Of a stretch of 64,000 bases of DNA, positions 1 to 13,085 are shown piece by piece (the first letter of the stretch is position 1; each line of letters starts with the position of its first letter). Below the pieces are notes generated by a model. The model was given only the letters and a program-made list of their open reading frames with translations. It was not told where the DNA came from and did not search any database. Position numbers and translations under genes: made by a program. This DNA is from Sipunculus nudus (Eukaryota > Annelida > Sipuncula > Golfingiida > Sipunculidae): assembly GCA_026874595.1 (NCBI GenBank), contig CM049318.1, positions 54,761,250-54,825,249 on the forward strand, given 5' to 3'.

Positions 1-1339
1 TTTTCCTAATGCAACTTTTGTATCCTTAGTCCTTACCAACGCATTTCATCAGCAGGTGTTACGTTCGATGTTACGTTCACAAGGTGTTAACTGATTACAG
101 TTCAAAACAGCATCAAGTTTTGTATATCAAGATTTTAACAGATTATATAAGGGTCTTTTAACTCAAATAAACAGAAAATCTTGCATAAACAGCATTCAGG
201 TCGACCAATAATCAAGGTAAAATTATGGTGCATGGTATATCACCAAACCTGCTAAATGATAAATTTGAACTATATGATAAAAGGTATAGCTTTTGTGGAC
301 AATATCAGTCGAATTACCAAAATTAATATTATCGTTATTTGTAATTATAACTATAATCACATTTGCATTTGACTAAACTGTTTTCATACACCTGGTTCTT
401 TCATTCAAGAATTTAAGGAATAAACCCTGCATGCAATCGATTAATCAGTCATAGATATTCAATAATAAATATTATTATTGACATACATTATGTCATTATA
501 TTTTATCATATTTTTATTCTTAACAGTTTAGTCGGCATAGCAGCATGTACATGCTAGTGTTTTGGCGATTTTCTCTTAAAAACAGTATAAAGATGATAAT
601 ACACTATGAGCACTATCACACATGAAAAAAAATACAGAATGCGTTCATTTGAGAATTAATCTGCTTCATGTCAATAAGAAAGAAAGAAAGAAAGAAAGAA
701 AAACACTTGATATGACTACAACTTAATATTGTCCAAGAAGCTGCAGGCAAGCTGCCAATACACGTTAACACTGAGAACAAACTGACATCAAAAGCAAAAC
801 AAAAGGTAGCCGTGCCATAGTCACCAGTGCCTCCTGGTGGCAACACGTTTAGAAAACAATAAGCTTCTGATCCGTGCATTCAGACATCTCAGAGAAGAGT
901 GAGAGACAAAAACACACAAACCCACAGACAGGACGATCAGACTATGTACAGTGCAGACACAGGGTTACAAATTCAGTGAAATGGAAGTCTTCTGTAGTAA
1001 ATTATCTACATTTTTATTCATTGTAAGTTTTTAGTTTACAAACCTCAATTTCATTTGCAATCAACAAAATAATTGGATATAATGGACATCTTGAATGAAA
1101 AAAGTGGCCTATTACACAAAACAAGGAAAAAAACGAAATGAAATACCTTGTGACCTTGATGACCTTAAAAACGACCTTCACATTCAAATTTCGCGATGGC
1201 ATCCACCCACAGCTTTCTCACCATCCCCGAAACACTAGACAGATCCCACATGGATACCTTCTATTAAAAAAATAATTCTAGAGTATTTTTTTCAGAGTTG
1301 TGTTGGCCTACTAATATGTATTGTTATTAAACATGTTTT
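1..1339. other. Intergenic, no gene seen
   Basis: AT-rich unique-looking sequence with one AAAG microsatellite. Short open frames have no recognisable product. Confidence 0.5.
677..700 (+). repeat. (AAAG)n microsatellite
   Basis: Six tandem AAAG units. Confidence 0.9.
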
Positions 1340-3145
1340 TTTTTAGTGTGACAGTCATCACGGTATCCTGAATTATTACACTTTTTTCAATTAAACCTAC
1401 ATGTGTTTTAGAAATATGGCCTGTATTTCGTTGGCGTTACAGGCATCACGGTATTCCGTAATAATTTGTCACTTCGTTAAATATAACCTCTATGTGATTT
1501 ATTAATATGACTGGTTTTTCATTGGCGTGACAGGCATCACTGTATTCTGAAATATGTCACTATGTAAAATAAAACATGTATCTGATTTATAAATATGACT
1601 TGTTTTTCTTAGGCGTGACAGGCATCACTGTATTCTGAAATATGTCACTTAGTTAAATAAAACATGTATGAGATTTATAAATCTGACCTGTTTTTCTTAG
1701 GCGTGACAGGCATCACTGTACCCTGATATATGTCACTTTGATTTATAAAACATGTATGTGATCTATAAATATGACCTGTTTTTTCTTAGGCGTGACAGGC
1801 ATCAGTGTATTCTGAAGTATGTCACTATGTAAAATAAAACATGTATCTGATTTTTAAATATGACCTGTTTTTTCTTAGGCGTGACAGGCATCACTGTATT
1901 CTGAAGTATGCCACTATGTTAAATAAAACATGTATGAGATTTATAAATATGACCTGTTTTCTTAGGCGTGACAGGCATCACTGTATTCTGAAATATGTCA
2001 CTTTGATTAATAAAACATGTATGAGATTAATAAATATGACCTGTTTTTCTTAGGCGTGACAGGAATCGCTGTATTCTGAAATATGTCACTTTGTTAAATA
2101 AAACATGTATGAGATTTATAAATATGACCTGTTCTTCTTAGGCGTGACAGGCATCACTGTATTCTGAAGTATGTCACTTAGTTAAATAAAACATGTATGA
2201 GATTTAAAAATCTGACCTGTTTTTCTTAGGCATGACAGGCATCACTGTATTCTGAAGTAGGTCACTTAGTTAAATAAAACATGTATGAGATTTATAAATC
2301 TGACCTGTTTTTCTTAGGCGTGAGAGGCATCACGGTACCCTGATATATGTCACTTTGATTAATGATAAATGTATGTGATCAATAAATATGACCTATTTTT
2401 CTTAGGCGTGACAGGCATCACTGTATTCTGAAATATGTCACTTTGTTAAATAAAACATGTATGAGATTTATAAATATGACCTGTTTTTCTTAGGCGTGAC
2501 AGGCATCAATGTATTCTGAAATATGTCACTTAGTTAAATAAAACCTATATGTGATTTATAAATATGACCTGTTTTTCTTAGGCGTGACAGGCATCACTGT
2601 ATTCTGAAATATGTCACTTTGTTTAATAAAACATGTATGAGATTTATAAATATGACCTGTTTTTCTTAGGCGTGACAGGCATCACTGTATTCTGAAATAT
2701 GTCACTTTGTTCAATAAAACATGTATGAGATTAATAAATATCACCTGTTTTTCTTAGGCGTGACAGGCATCATTGAATCCTGAAATATGTCACTTTGTTT
2801 AAATATAACCACTATGTGATTTATTAATATGACTGGTTTTTCATTGGCGTGACAGGCATCACTGTTTTCTGAAATATGTCACTATGTAAAATAAAACATG
2901 TATCTGATTTATAAATATGACTTGTTTTTCTTAGGCGTGACAGGCATCACTGTATTCTGAAATATGTCACTTTGTTTAATAAAACATGTATGAGATAAAT
3001 AAATATGAACTGTTTTTCTTAGGCGTGACAGGCATCATTGAATCCTGAAATATGTCACTTTGTTAAATAAAACCTATATGTGTTTATATATGACCTGTTT
3101 TTTCATTGGCATACAGGCATCATTGAATCCTGAATTATATTAAGT
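1340..3145 (+). repeat. 88-bp satellite array, about 21 copies
   Basis: A unit of 87-89 bases repeats head to tail, with the core GGCGTGACAGGCATCACTGT and a spacer containing AAAACATGTATGAGATTTAT. Copies at both edges are the most diverged, as expected if unequal exchange homogenises the centre. Each unit has a GTGACA and a TGTCAC about 30 bases apart that could pair. Open frames across it are chance. Confidence 0.93.
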
Positions 3146-3411
3146 TTTGTGGTGGTGTGTTCATCTGATGGCAGTCTACGCCCCCGAGTCAGCGGAAATC
3201 CTATTGGTATTTGATATACAGGAAGTAGGCCTATAGGTAAAGCGCTGTGTAAGGCGTAATGGCAGTCTCGTTCCTCATGAAATCTGATTTTCAAGCGTTG
3301 ATCATCCACACCGCAGTGTCATCCAGTGACGTAGAGGATCGATAGCGTTTCATGTTATAATAATAGTAGAATATTACATAATGAGCATTGCTTCTACAAA
3401 TGAATTAAATT

Positions 3412-3466
<55 letters not shown>

Positions 3467-4082
3467 ATTCCAAGTGCGGATTGATATATAATTAATCAAA
3501 TAATTTAACCACAGAGAAAGTCAGAGACTACTACACTAGGCTTCCGCCATGAGCCCAATCAAATTTGGCAGCATGCCATACAAAAAAAAATGTGTCACGT
3601 GTCACCAACTCCACAGTTCGGCTCTAGAACCCTAATACCATTGAGTGACAATATCCCCCTGATAAGACAATGCATATCTCACAATGGTTAAGATATTGTT
3701 AATATTAAAAACACATTATAGTGACCAAGATCGCCAAGAAAACGAAAACAACAAGTAAATCGATTGTTCCTTGGTTATTCCCATGACCCTAATAAAGTTT
3801 CACGAAGAAAAGTTCAGAACAGTTTTGTGTAAATTAAGTTGTGAACAGACAAACCAAATTAAGGACGCGGATGAAAACATTATACCTCCCCACCTAGTGG
3901 GGTTATGATTAAATACTTAATATATCATATGTAGTTTATGTAAGATTATACAATATACCGCTGAGGAATTCCCAGTGGCAGTAATAAGTAATTCAGTGGA
4001 CAGTGTTATTGTCTTTTTATTCGCGATAGTTTCAAATTCGCGATATTTGCGGAATTTATTTCGCAAATTAAACCTTAGCGAA
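3146..4082. other. Intergenic, no gene seen
   Basis: Apart from the TA run, nothing is recognised in this stretch. Confidence 0.5.
3417..3463. repeat. (TA)n microsatellite
   Basis: About 23 uninterrupted TA units. Confidence 0.95.
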
Positions 4083-4085
4083 TAA

Positions 4086-4394
4086 GGCCAAAAAAATAAA
4101 AAGGTATGGTTCTCAGGCACTTTTTTTCAGAAATCAGTGCGGGCGGGCGGTATTTTATTTTTTACCTTTTTTTGAATGTTTCGATAAAAATGTCATTTGA
4201 TCAGAAAAAAGCATGACAATAACAGGGTTCTTTTGCTAAACAGATAAGAGCACTAATGAAAAAAGGAAATCGTATCAAAATTGTATTATTTTATCTTCTT
4301 GAAAGATGGAAATCAAAATAAAAATGTTTGATGCGGGGGGTTAAAATTGACGCGGGCGGTGCCTGAGAACCATACCTTTTATTTTTTTTTGGCC
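4086..4394. mobile_element. PIF/Harbinger-like MITE
   Basis: Inverted ends of about 35 bases start GGCCAAAAAAATAAAAAGG on the left and are mirrored at 4358-4394. Both sides are flanked by TAA (4083-4085 and 4395-4397), the 3-bp target type of PIF/Harbinger. It is 309 bp long and non-coding. Confidence 0.8.
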
Positions 4395-4397
4395 TAA

Positions 4398-5938
4398 GAG
4401 GCCCCATCATCAAAGGCAAATCGAAAGGCAAAATATTAATATTTTAAATGATAATAGATCTTGTAGGTTACTCTGAAACGATAGGTTGTTATTTTCAAAT
4501 TATATCCTATCTTTCATATTATTTACCAGTATAATTAACATTCGTTTTTACTCATTTGATGTGCACGTGATCCCCAGACCAGTTAATATCAATTTGGGCA
4601 TATATTATTGTATATAATTAATCCATATGATAATGAGTATATACTCTGCGTTGGTTATTTTATGATGAGATCTCAAAAAAGGGACCCCCGCAAACAATGA
4701 TAAATGAAATCACGAAATATAAACCACACGAATTTGGATCCAATCACGGCTGTCCTCTTAACTTTTTTTACATTTAACCATTATTAAATGTAAAAGCATC
4801 GGGCAAATATCCTTTTTAACATCCATTATATCAAATGTTTAGAGCCTGTTTCACTGAGATATGCTACGGCCGGCAGCCCTTACCAACCCGTGCGTATGGT
4901 GGCCCGCAAGTCTCTTCTCACCCCGTGTGCCGCGTGTCGCTCAAATCCTTTTCTTTATATAGGCCCCTACAAACTCTTAAGTTTCAAATATTACTTTATT
5001 TTAGATAGAGTAACACCTACAATCAAATAAATTCATAATCGTGATAATCTGTGTGTGTGGGTGGGTGAGGGTGGGTGTTTGTATGTGTTTTCAAAGTGTT
5101 TGTGAAAGAAAACCCAAACTGCCATTAAGTTTGGATTTTATCCCCGCCTAATCTGCATAAAAAATCGAAAAAAAAAATAAAAATCTACTTTTCATGGACA
5201 AATGCCTCTTACAACTGGATCAAGTCATCAAAGAGTCAAATTTGATTATAAACGTGACATTTGGATCCTTTTAATGAGAATTAAATGTTAACTTTTTAAT
5301 TTTCAAAATTTCAAATAGCAATATATCAGAATACTGAAATAATGAATAAGCTTATTTAAATTTTTGTTGAATGACAGGTGCCAGCATTTACCCGACTTGT
5401 CCACTACAATAAATCATGCGCTTTGATATGACGGATTGAAAAATGTGAACAGCCAAAAAAAAAGAAATGTATTTTAACCCTCATCTTCTAAATTTGACAT
5501 TATTTCATCAAGCTTAATGAGTTTTGTGAATAAGTGAATGCATTATAAAAAAATTATGACATACATTGGTGTTTATTAAATTAGGCTTATAATTAACAGG
5601 CTGTATATCCTGAATCTATCTAATTATGAAACACTATTCGCAACTACACTAATTTGCCTAAATTTGCCTACAAGCCGCATTATGATGATTTAATTCAGTA
5701 TGACTGAAGTTCCGAAAATATTTCCCTTAAATAGTCTCGTGATTTGTCGCCATATTTTCATTGTCTTCTTTTTAATTCTTCTTCTTTTTCCGTGCTTAAT
5801 CATATTTTTAATCTCATCATAAATTAACTCATTTTGTGGGATTTTGATTTAAATTACAGAAAAAATCAGCGAAATTAAACGGCAAATATATATTTTACTC
5901 CATGCTATCAAACAGCTTGTAACTTTAGAGTACACATA
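4398..5938. other. Intergenic, no gene seen
   Basis: AT-rich sequence with a GGGTG-rich stretch at 5050-5080. Nothing coding is recognised. Confidence 0.5.
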
Positions 5939-6675
5939 CACTGTTAAAAATAACCGTAACAATACACACATTATTTGTGTTATTTCACACTGCATGTTGC
6001 TGTTAGGGAATTTACACCTCTCAGTACAGTTTTAGCACATCTCAGTGCAGTGTTATCAGTGCCCCTCTGCCTGGTTGTCCGCTCACAGGCTGACCCGCAG
6101 GACAACACACCGCCTTGCACTGTATTTAATTACACACCATAACCTGCACGCGCGTACGCGAAGTCTAACTGACCGTGGCCAGCCCAGCAGGCCACCGGCT
6201 CACAGGGCTGTGACGTGACTGGTCATGAACTGGGTCAGCGCGGGATTTGTAGCGTCGGCTGGACCAGGGTCAACAAGCGCTGTTTTGTCTGCCTGTGCAC
6301 TGTACCAAAAATCGCCAGTGTTACCACTGGTTACCGAATTTGCATCCAGTTTCTGTCAATAAGTGGAGACTTCAAGTTCAGTAGGTTTGTATAGTAATTT
6401 ATAACTTTGCATAAATTCCTTGATATTTAGATTTCATTTGTCGTGTTCAACAGTTGGCGATAATACGAGAATGTTATACTTATTTAAAGAGCATATATGT
6501 ACAGGCTGTCTGGGTTCTATATAGACAATCATCTTAACATGTTCTTTTAAAAAACAATGGAGGCCTATCATTCATCAAACTGAACATTACAGCTTGTTTA
6601 GAATTATAGAATTAAAAAAATCTAAAAAATGAAAAAAGGCTTGACTGTTTTTTTTTGTTTTTTTTTTCTTGCAGA

Positions 6676-6816
6676 ATGATGGCAGGTATTAATCCACCAA
6701 GAGGATCACAAGAAAAGAAACCTGGAGGAAAGAGGAGACAAATTGTCAGTGCAAAAGTTAAAAATCGCTGTGAGAGAATGAAAGACTTTGGAAATAAGTG
6801 GGGTTTAGAGTATTAA
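6676..6816 (+). CDS. Unrecognised small open frame inside the CACTA-like element
   Basis: Forty-six codons starting at the first of two ATGs after a T-rich acceptor-like sequence ending in CTTGCAG. The product is basic, with GGKRRQIVSAKVKNRCERMK, and ends WGLEY before TAA. I do not recognise a family. It could be the terminal exon of a decayed gene carried in the element, or a chance frame. Confidence 0.25.
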   Translation: MMAGINPPRGSQEKKPGGKRRQIVSAKVKNRCERMKDFGNKWGLEY

Positions 6817-6835
6817 ATTTCCTTATACTCCTCAG

Positions 6836-6838
<3 letters not shown>

Positions 6839-6879
<41 letters not shown>
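6839..6879. repeat. (TA)n microsatellite
   Basis: About 20 TA units within the CACTA-like element, just downstream of the small frame. Confidence 0.95.
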
Positions 6880-6881
<2 letters not shown>

Positions 6882-7937
6882 CTCAGTGTGTATTTTTTTA
6901 TTTTTTATTTTATGCAGTTGTAAGACTCAAAAAGATAAAATTAACCTAACATATATATTCCTGAAACTTAACTCTCATATGTGATTTCTATTGAACTGTT
7001 TTTCTTTTCAGTTGATTTACAAATTTAACGTGTGTAGCTGTTAGATCATTGAACTATTACTCAGGCTTCTTATAGCACAGAATCTTTATATCATTATTAT
7101 ATCTATAATTGAATGTTTTGATAGTAAATAGTGTTTAGCACAAATATGATATATGGTTGTGTTTTAGTTTATTGTAAGATAGATTAAAAATGAGTTTAGT
7201 ATTAGGCAGATTAATACAGTATTTTGTCTCAACATTAAGCGCAGCCTATTTTAACCTGCTATTCATGTCCCTTGATCGAGTGTCTTTTTATTTTATTACA
7301 TATATTATTACTGCACAGGATAAATTAAGTCGGGTACATTTTCCGCTCAGAATCACCTACATGTGTCCTGAATCTTATTGAAACCCTTGTGTTTTTCTTT
7401 TCTGCAGGTATTGCAATTTTGAATGCATAGATGTAAATATAATATACACTATGATGTATTTTATACAATATTTTAGAAATGTAAATAAATGTTTTATTAC
7501 TTATTACTCCTTCTCTGTTACTTACAAAAAAGAAATGTAAATGGTTGACACCTTTTTATAGACGAGCTGCATGAATGTTCTAATACACCAGCCCTCTGAT
7601 GCTCGGCCCCCTTCCTCGGGTGTGAAACGGGTATTACACAATTTTAAATTGAAATTTGTGAACCTTTAGTTGAAGCTTACTGTGCCCCTCCCATAATATG
7701 TAAAACTACATCCCACCCCGCCTATGAATGTAAAATGTCTGTAAAATGACATAACAAATAACTGTAAAGTACTGGTTATCCCATTGTAAAATTACACTGC
7801 AATTCAATGTAAAAATAACATTCAATTGAGATGTAAAATAACACAAATAAATTATTGTAAAATTACATTACTATGTAATGTCAACTCTGCTGCCATTGCA
7901 TTGTAATGTAAATTTACAATCTTTTTTTAACAGTGTA

Positions 7938-9262
7938 CTTTTATTTTTATCACCGTCCTTAGACTGACACGCATGACGTAGGCCTACCAAGCCTACCCTG
8001 CATTGCGTGGAACCACATATGAAAGCTATATCTGTTCTACGCTCAAACTGTCAGGACTGTAAAATGAATCTTTGACATGAAATGCTTTAATACCCACTAA
8101 CAAGTAAAATACTATTATAAGTTAGGAAGGTAATCTTTAGCAAGTATATATAATATAGTATATAGACCAGTACGTAAGTGACCCTGCATCGCTTATCCAC
8201 AGGAGCTGAGACGAATAGTAATTATAAAATGAGATTGACAGAACAGCTGTAGGTGTTCTGGTGTAATGGCCAGTGGGCAGTTCTAAAGTACATGTACTCA
8301 AAGCAGTAACCGACATCCCTCGATACCAGGTTGTCACTGCATGTTGTATTTTTGGCCGTGGTCAAAACTGAAGGTATTCGTGGACTAGTCTAATGAAGAG
8401 TTGCTAGCACTTTAATGAAAGTAAGACTTATTAAGATTAAAGTAGCGAACAAGATCAAAATAGAGAAAGTATGTGTGTTAGGACTAAACAGTTAAGCTTA
8501 GTTTGGGATGACGTGTAATATAAATTAATAATGTTCAAATAGTATACTGTATTATAGAGTAAGCCCATCAACCCTGTGTCTTATAATGAGGTGAAGGTAG
8601 CGGTTCTGGGAAGACGACCAATGTATTACCTTTTTTGTAAAGGTCCAGTAGCTCCCCACACTAACAGAAATTATAATTATGGCCTGAGAGTTCCTGCGAG
8701 TTCCTCCACCGCTAGCTACATCACCGTACTCCTGAATTCCTTGACCAGGAGCTTGGCTTCCGGATCGCTCTAAACCGGAGGCGGGCCTTTTCAGGGAATG
8801 ATCTGACCGGCCGCATTAAACTTGGAAGTTTGCAACTTATGTGAGTTATCTGACTGTCTGGAGATGAATGCGGGTGAAGATCGGCGTGGTGTGTCGCCAA
8901 GGTAACATCCCCGACCTTGGTCAGAATAACATGGCATGTTTATCTTATACAAGGAATAATACTTGTATAAATCTAATATATATCCCTTCTGTTCACCATA
9001 CATGAGGTTTTCCAAGACACAACAGCTGAACGGGCTAGGTTGTTGTCAATAAACGTGTCTTGTGGTCGCTTTTTTCATTACTTACGGTAAATCCTTTTAA
9101 AGTAAAGGCGAGTAATGTCATTTATGATTTTGCCAGTGTGCGGCAAAAAACCAAGATGGCGGGTGGGAGTACTCGCCTCTGTGCTCTTTTGGGATTTTTT
9201 TTACCGGAATCAAGCCGTAAATCACAGCTTTAATATGCCATGATGAACGTATATTTTACATA
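7938..9262. other. Intergenic; possible solo LTR at its right end
   Basis: Part of it (8570-9070) has a higher GC content, promoter-like and CpG-bearing sequence, and an AATAAA followed by GTGTCTTGTGG near 9048-9065, which resembles an LTR poly(A) region. No ends with target duplication were found, so it is not called. Confidence 0.3.
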
Positions 9263-9527
9263 TATAGTCGGTCCCGTTTAATTGAATATCGTATTTGTCA
9301 ACTGATTATATTAATTTAAGGGGCCTATTCAAATAAACGGAGTGTCAATCTGCAAGGTTGTAGCCTTCACTATAATACCTGTACTATGAATCGCCATCGG
9401 ATGGCTTGCGTGTGTTTCTCGTCTTTTTCAGATGGTTCTGAATTATCTGTTTTGGAATTTTTTATTTAATGCTTTTTCAGTTAATTAGTTTCTATATTTT
9501 ATTTATTTATTATTTCTACACCTTCTA

Positions 9528-10045
9528 CGGAAAAAAAAATACTGTATATTCACCTGTTTGCATTTATTATTTAAAAAAAAAAACCACCTCACTGCCAATG
9601 GCTGACAGCTTACCAATCACGTGAATATATCAAATGTTGTCAAAAAATTAATACGATTCCTGAAGGATTTTAATTCTTTATAAAACATTTATTTGTATAA
9701 ACTCAAGATATAGAGAATAACTGTGCATTCACCTGTTCGAGTTTGTTATCTATAAAAAGAGTTGCTGCGAAATGACTGGCAGCTGACGTGAATGTGTCAA
9801 AGGTCACACAGTTTAGCAAGACTCCTAAAAGTTTTTAATTTTTATAACACGTATTTTTTTTTTTTTTTTATCTTTAAAATCACTTTCTGCACGTTCACCT
9901 GTTCGTGTTTAGTCTTAAAAGACGTTGTTGTGGAAAACGTCTTCCTTCCGCCAGAGATCATTTCTACTCAAAACCATTGTGAGGAATATCCTAGGCAGTG
10001 TGCAATGCTGGTTGCATACCGATCACGTGAACATGCCAAAGGTCA
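9528..10045. repeat. Degenerate tandem repeat, unit about 180 bp, three copies
   Basis: Each copy holds a variant of TTCACCTGTT, a T- or A-rich tract, and a variant of CACGTGAATRTGTCAAAGGTC. Identity between copies is low. The overlapping open frames at 9792-10149 are not genes. Confidence 0.55.
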
Positions 10046-10541
10046 ATAAGGTGAGAGGCCACATAAGGCCAGCGAAATACAGATTAATGCTTCAAATTAA
10101 CTATAAAAAAAACGAATCGATACTGGTTTTTTTACGGATTTTACTATGAATTATGAAACATATTCAACGATTGACCGTACAGGTAATGCTCTCGAATAAA
10201 AGACCATGAGTATAGCGTATCCTGTGTTTATATTGCAACCTACCCTATTACAGTTTGTCCGAGGAGTACGTGTAGAATTAACGCATCAAACACACATTTA
10301 TTTAAGGGTGTAATCAAGGAGGGAAACCATTTTAACCATGCAATGGCTCGAGTCATATCAAATGCTAATTAAAAGAAAGAGCGGTCAGTTGTCCATGAGG
10401 TAATACTCAAAACCATTGGGGCGGGCAATATCAACGTCTAATTAGCACACCGGGCGGTCAGTAATCCGTGAGACCGTTATCGCACATGGATATCCGGGAT
10501 TGTAGTTCATGGTGGACGGATTTTACTATACAATTACCCGA

Positions 10542-13085
10542 TATATCACCCAAAATCACTAATGAGGCACAATTGAGGGGGCAGTATTTTACACACTAAT
10601 AAAAAGTTTTTTTTGTGCGTACACATTAAACATACATGCCTGTTCATATGCCAATACTCATTTATATAATTCGGATTCTTTACTTTGTATAATAGGCTTG
10701 CAAAGTACCCAAATCGATAGATACGTTTCTGACGCCAAACTCAAAATCGGACCATTAGCTGTCAATAACATCGGATTTAGGATTAATACACAAAACTAAA
10801 ATTCCCTTATGGAGGGGGCATTTATCTTGCAACTTAATGAAAGTGTTTCTGTGTCGGTATTTCCATCTACTAATTTTATGACCAACATGATGGTGGTGAC
10901 GCCACTTTATTGAAACATACGTGACAGCAAAGTAATTTCCACTGGAAAATTTTCTTTTTCAGCTAAGTTAAGTCAGGAAGGGTCCCGAACCGATGGATCA
11001 TAAGTTATGTTTTTGAATAATTAAAAAAAATGTCAGTTACCCTTGTGATTTTTCTAGTATATGATATTGTATCATGCAGTCTCAGTGACGCAAAGATATT
11101 CGATACATACGTTACCTGCGAATTTAAAACGCCAAAATGCTATGGGCACTAATATAAAATTACTTATGTTAGTTAAATATCTGTGAACAGTTGATACAAA
11201 ATAAAATTATTTCTGGCGATAGTTAAACATTGTGTATTTGAAGGTCCTGTTTCCCCAAATAATACATACGTTACCGATACATACGTTACCAAGAAATGCG
11301 AAACAGGCGTTTTATATAGAGCAACGCACAACCTCAGAGAGTTGCTCAGATCGCCATAAGTTTAAATGCCTTAAAGAAATCCAAGGGTATAATTTTTCAC
11401 TGTAATATTCTTGGAAGTATATTTTCTGGCGACATCTTCAGCTTCAAGTATGTGTTCGTGCTTTATTTCATCAAATTAGTTCTGTGGAAAGGATACAGAA
11501 TACACAGAATGCTTCTCAGATGACTATTTAAAACACAGAGAATTGTCAAGTAAATCTTTCCAGCCAGTATAAATGGTAACGTAGCGATACATACGTTACT
11601 ACTGGTAACGTATGTATTTTAACTATAGGCGCCTATGCTCCTGTGCAAATGTGGTGCAACTTCCGAAAAATAATGTTTAAAAATGAAAATACTAACTTTA
11701 TGAAAATATATAAATTCACATTAGGAACTCTACAAAGTATTTTTATACACATATATTGTGCAACATGTTCAATAGGAATGATAAAGAGAGAAAGGTTAAA
11801 GGTAGGATCACTAAATGATTATTATTCTGAATGAAACAATCACCTGAACACCACGAGTTGGGATAGCCTTTTATCATTCAGAAACTATTAAAACAGTTTT
11901 AAGATCAATAGAAAACTATTTCAACGCTTTTAATGCTTCAATTTGTGTCGGTATCTTGAAATATCAAGAGTATGATACATACGTTAATTCCTTCTCAAGA
12001 TTTACAATGTGCAGTTTGCCCCATTTTTTCTCGACAAACTTTATTTTCTTGTTGTTAAGGACTAGAAACAAAATAAAACCCTTTCATTTGGAAATTCGAC
12101 ACAGTTGTTATATATTAAAATGGCGCATTTGTTTGCTGAGGCCTAAAAAGTATGTTTTTTGGAATGTTGGTTAAAAACGACATGCATGCATGCATGTTTA
12201 ACATTATTGTATCACCTTTTGCAATTTATATGTGTCTGAATCTTTTAAGTGTCCTTCAATGTTGCGTTAGAACTGATGGACACCTTTCTCACTCCTCTCA
12301 AATGATACAGGAATTACCCGCAAATCCTCGAGAAAGATACATACGTTACATTCTTAAAGGTTTTCTATAAGAATTTAATCATTCTATCAGGTTAATTCAC
12401 ATTTTTAGTCTTTTCTCGCCATTTGAAACAGTTTTTGAACTTTAAGAAGCATGTAAGAGGAAAATATGAAGTCTGGAAAAAATGAAGATACTTACGTTAC
12501 TATGAAAGTTGTTATTTCAAATAACCAAAAAAAACCAGACTCGAGTTTATAACTCAGACTTAGACTGCTTCCCTGTAGTATACAGGTTATGGAAACATAT
12601 AGGTGAAAAATATTAGTCTCGCCTCCTTTGTAAGTGTGTACTCAGTAAACTTCATAAAAGATTTATGTATATTAAGCAAAATTTGATTAAAAAACAAGAA
12701 ACCTCTTCTTATTTAAGCCATTTTTACAAACATATTTGTAGTATAGTGTGGATAATTTGATGGGTTATTTTACCAGTGAGAGCTAATAGACAAAATGATA
12801 GATCAAAAAGGGAAAATTAAATAATTGGTGTTAAATATAACCAATAGCCTACCAGAATAAGAAAAACAAGTATGAGCAATATGTGCACAAAAAAATTAAA
12901 CATGGTAGTACAGTTCGCTTAGATATATTTTTCTTTAACGAAATTTCCCACGACTGAAAACTTACCAACTTACAGTAAAGGTTGTCAGGAACAAACGCGA
13001 AAAAAAGAGAGAGTCATACCTTAAAATAAATTTTGGGGTCAATTTTCCGTCGAATTGTGCCTCATTAGTGATTTTGGGTGATATA
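10542..13085. mobile_element. Element bounded by a perfect 33-bp inverted repeat, with dispersed GATACATACGTTAC motifs
   Basis: TATATCACCCAAAATCACTA and the 13 bases after it at 10542-10574 recur exactly, inverted, at 13053-13085. Between them lie copies of a 14-base motif at 11102, 11261, 11276, 11586, 11974 (last base differs), 12336 and 12487 (one difference), a weaker one at 10912, and an inverted copy at 11605. No target duplication or protein was found. The family is not known to me. Confidence 0.6.

Larger units (their letters stand above)
5939..7935. mobile_element. Candidate CACTA-like DNA transposon, non-autonomous
   Basis: Inverted ends CACTGTTAAAAA lie at 5939 and, mirrored, at 7924-7935, each next to TA. 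The right subterminal region repeats the motif TGTAAAATNAC many times, as CACTA elements often do. The first 380 bases inside are CpG-rich and promoter-like. A short frame at 6676-6816 (MMAGINPPRGSQEK to WGLEY) follows a strong TTTCTTGCAG acceptor-like sequence. No transposase is recognised. The superfamily call is inference from the ends. Confidence 0.6.

Noticed and set aside
1841-2053. 70-codon frame in the satellite
   Set aside because: It reads the 88-bp repeat, as its self-repeating product shows.
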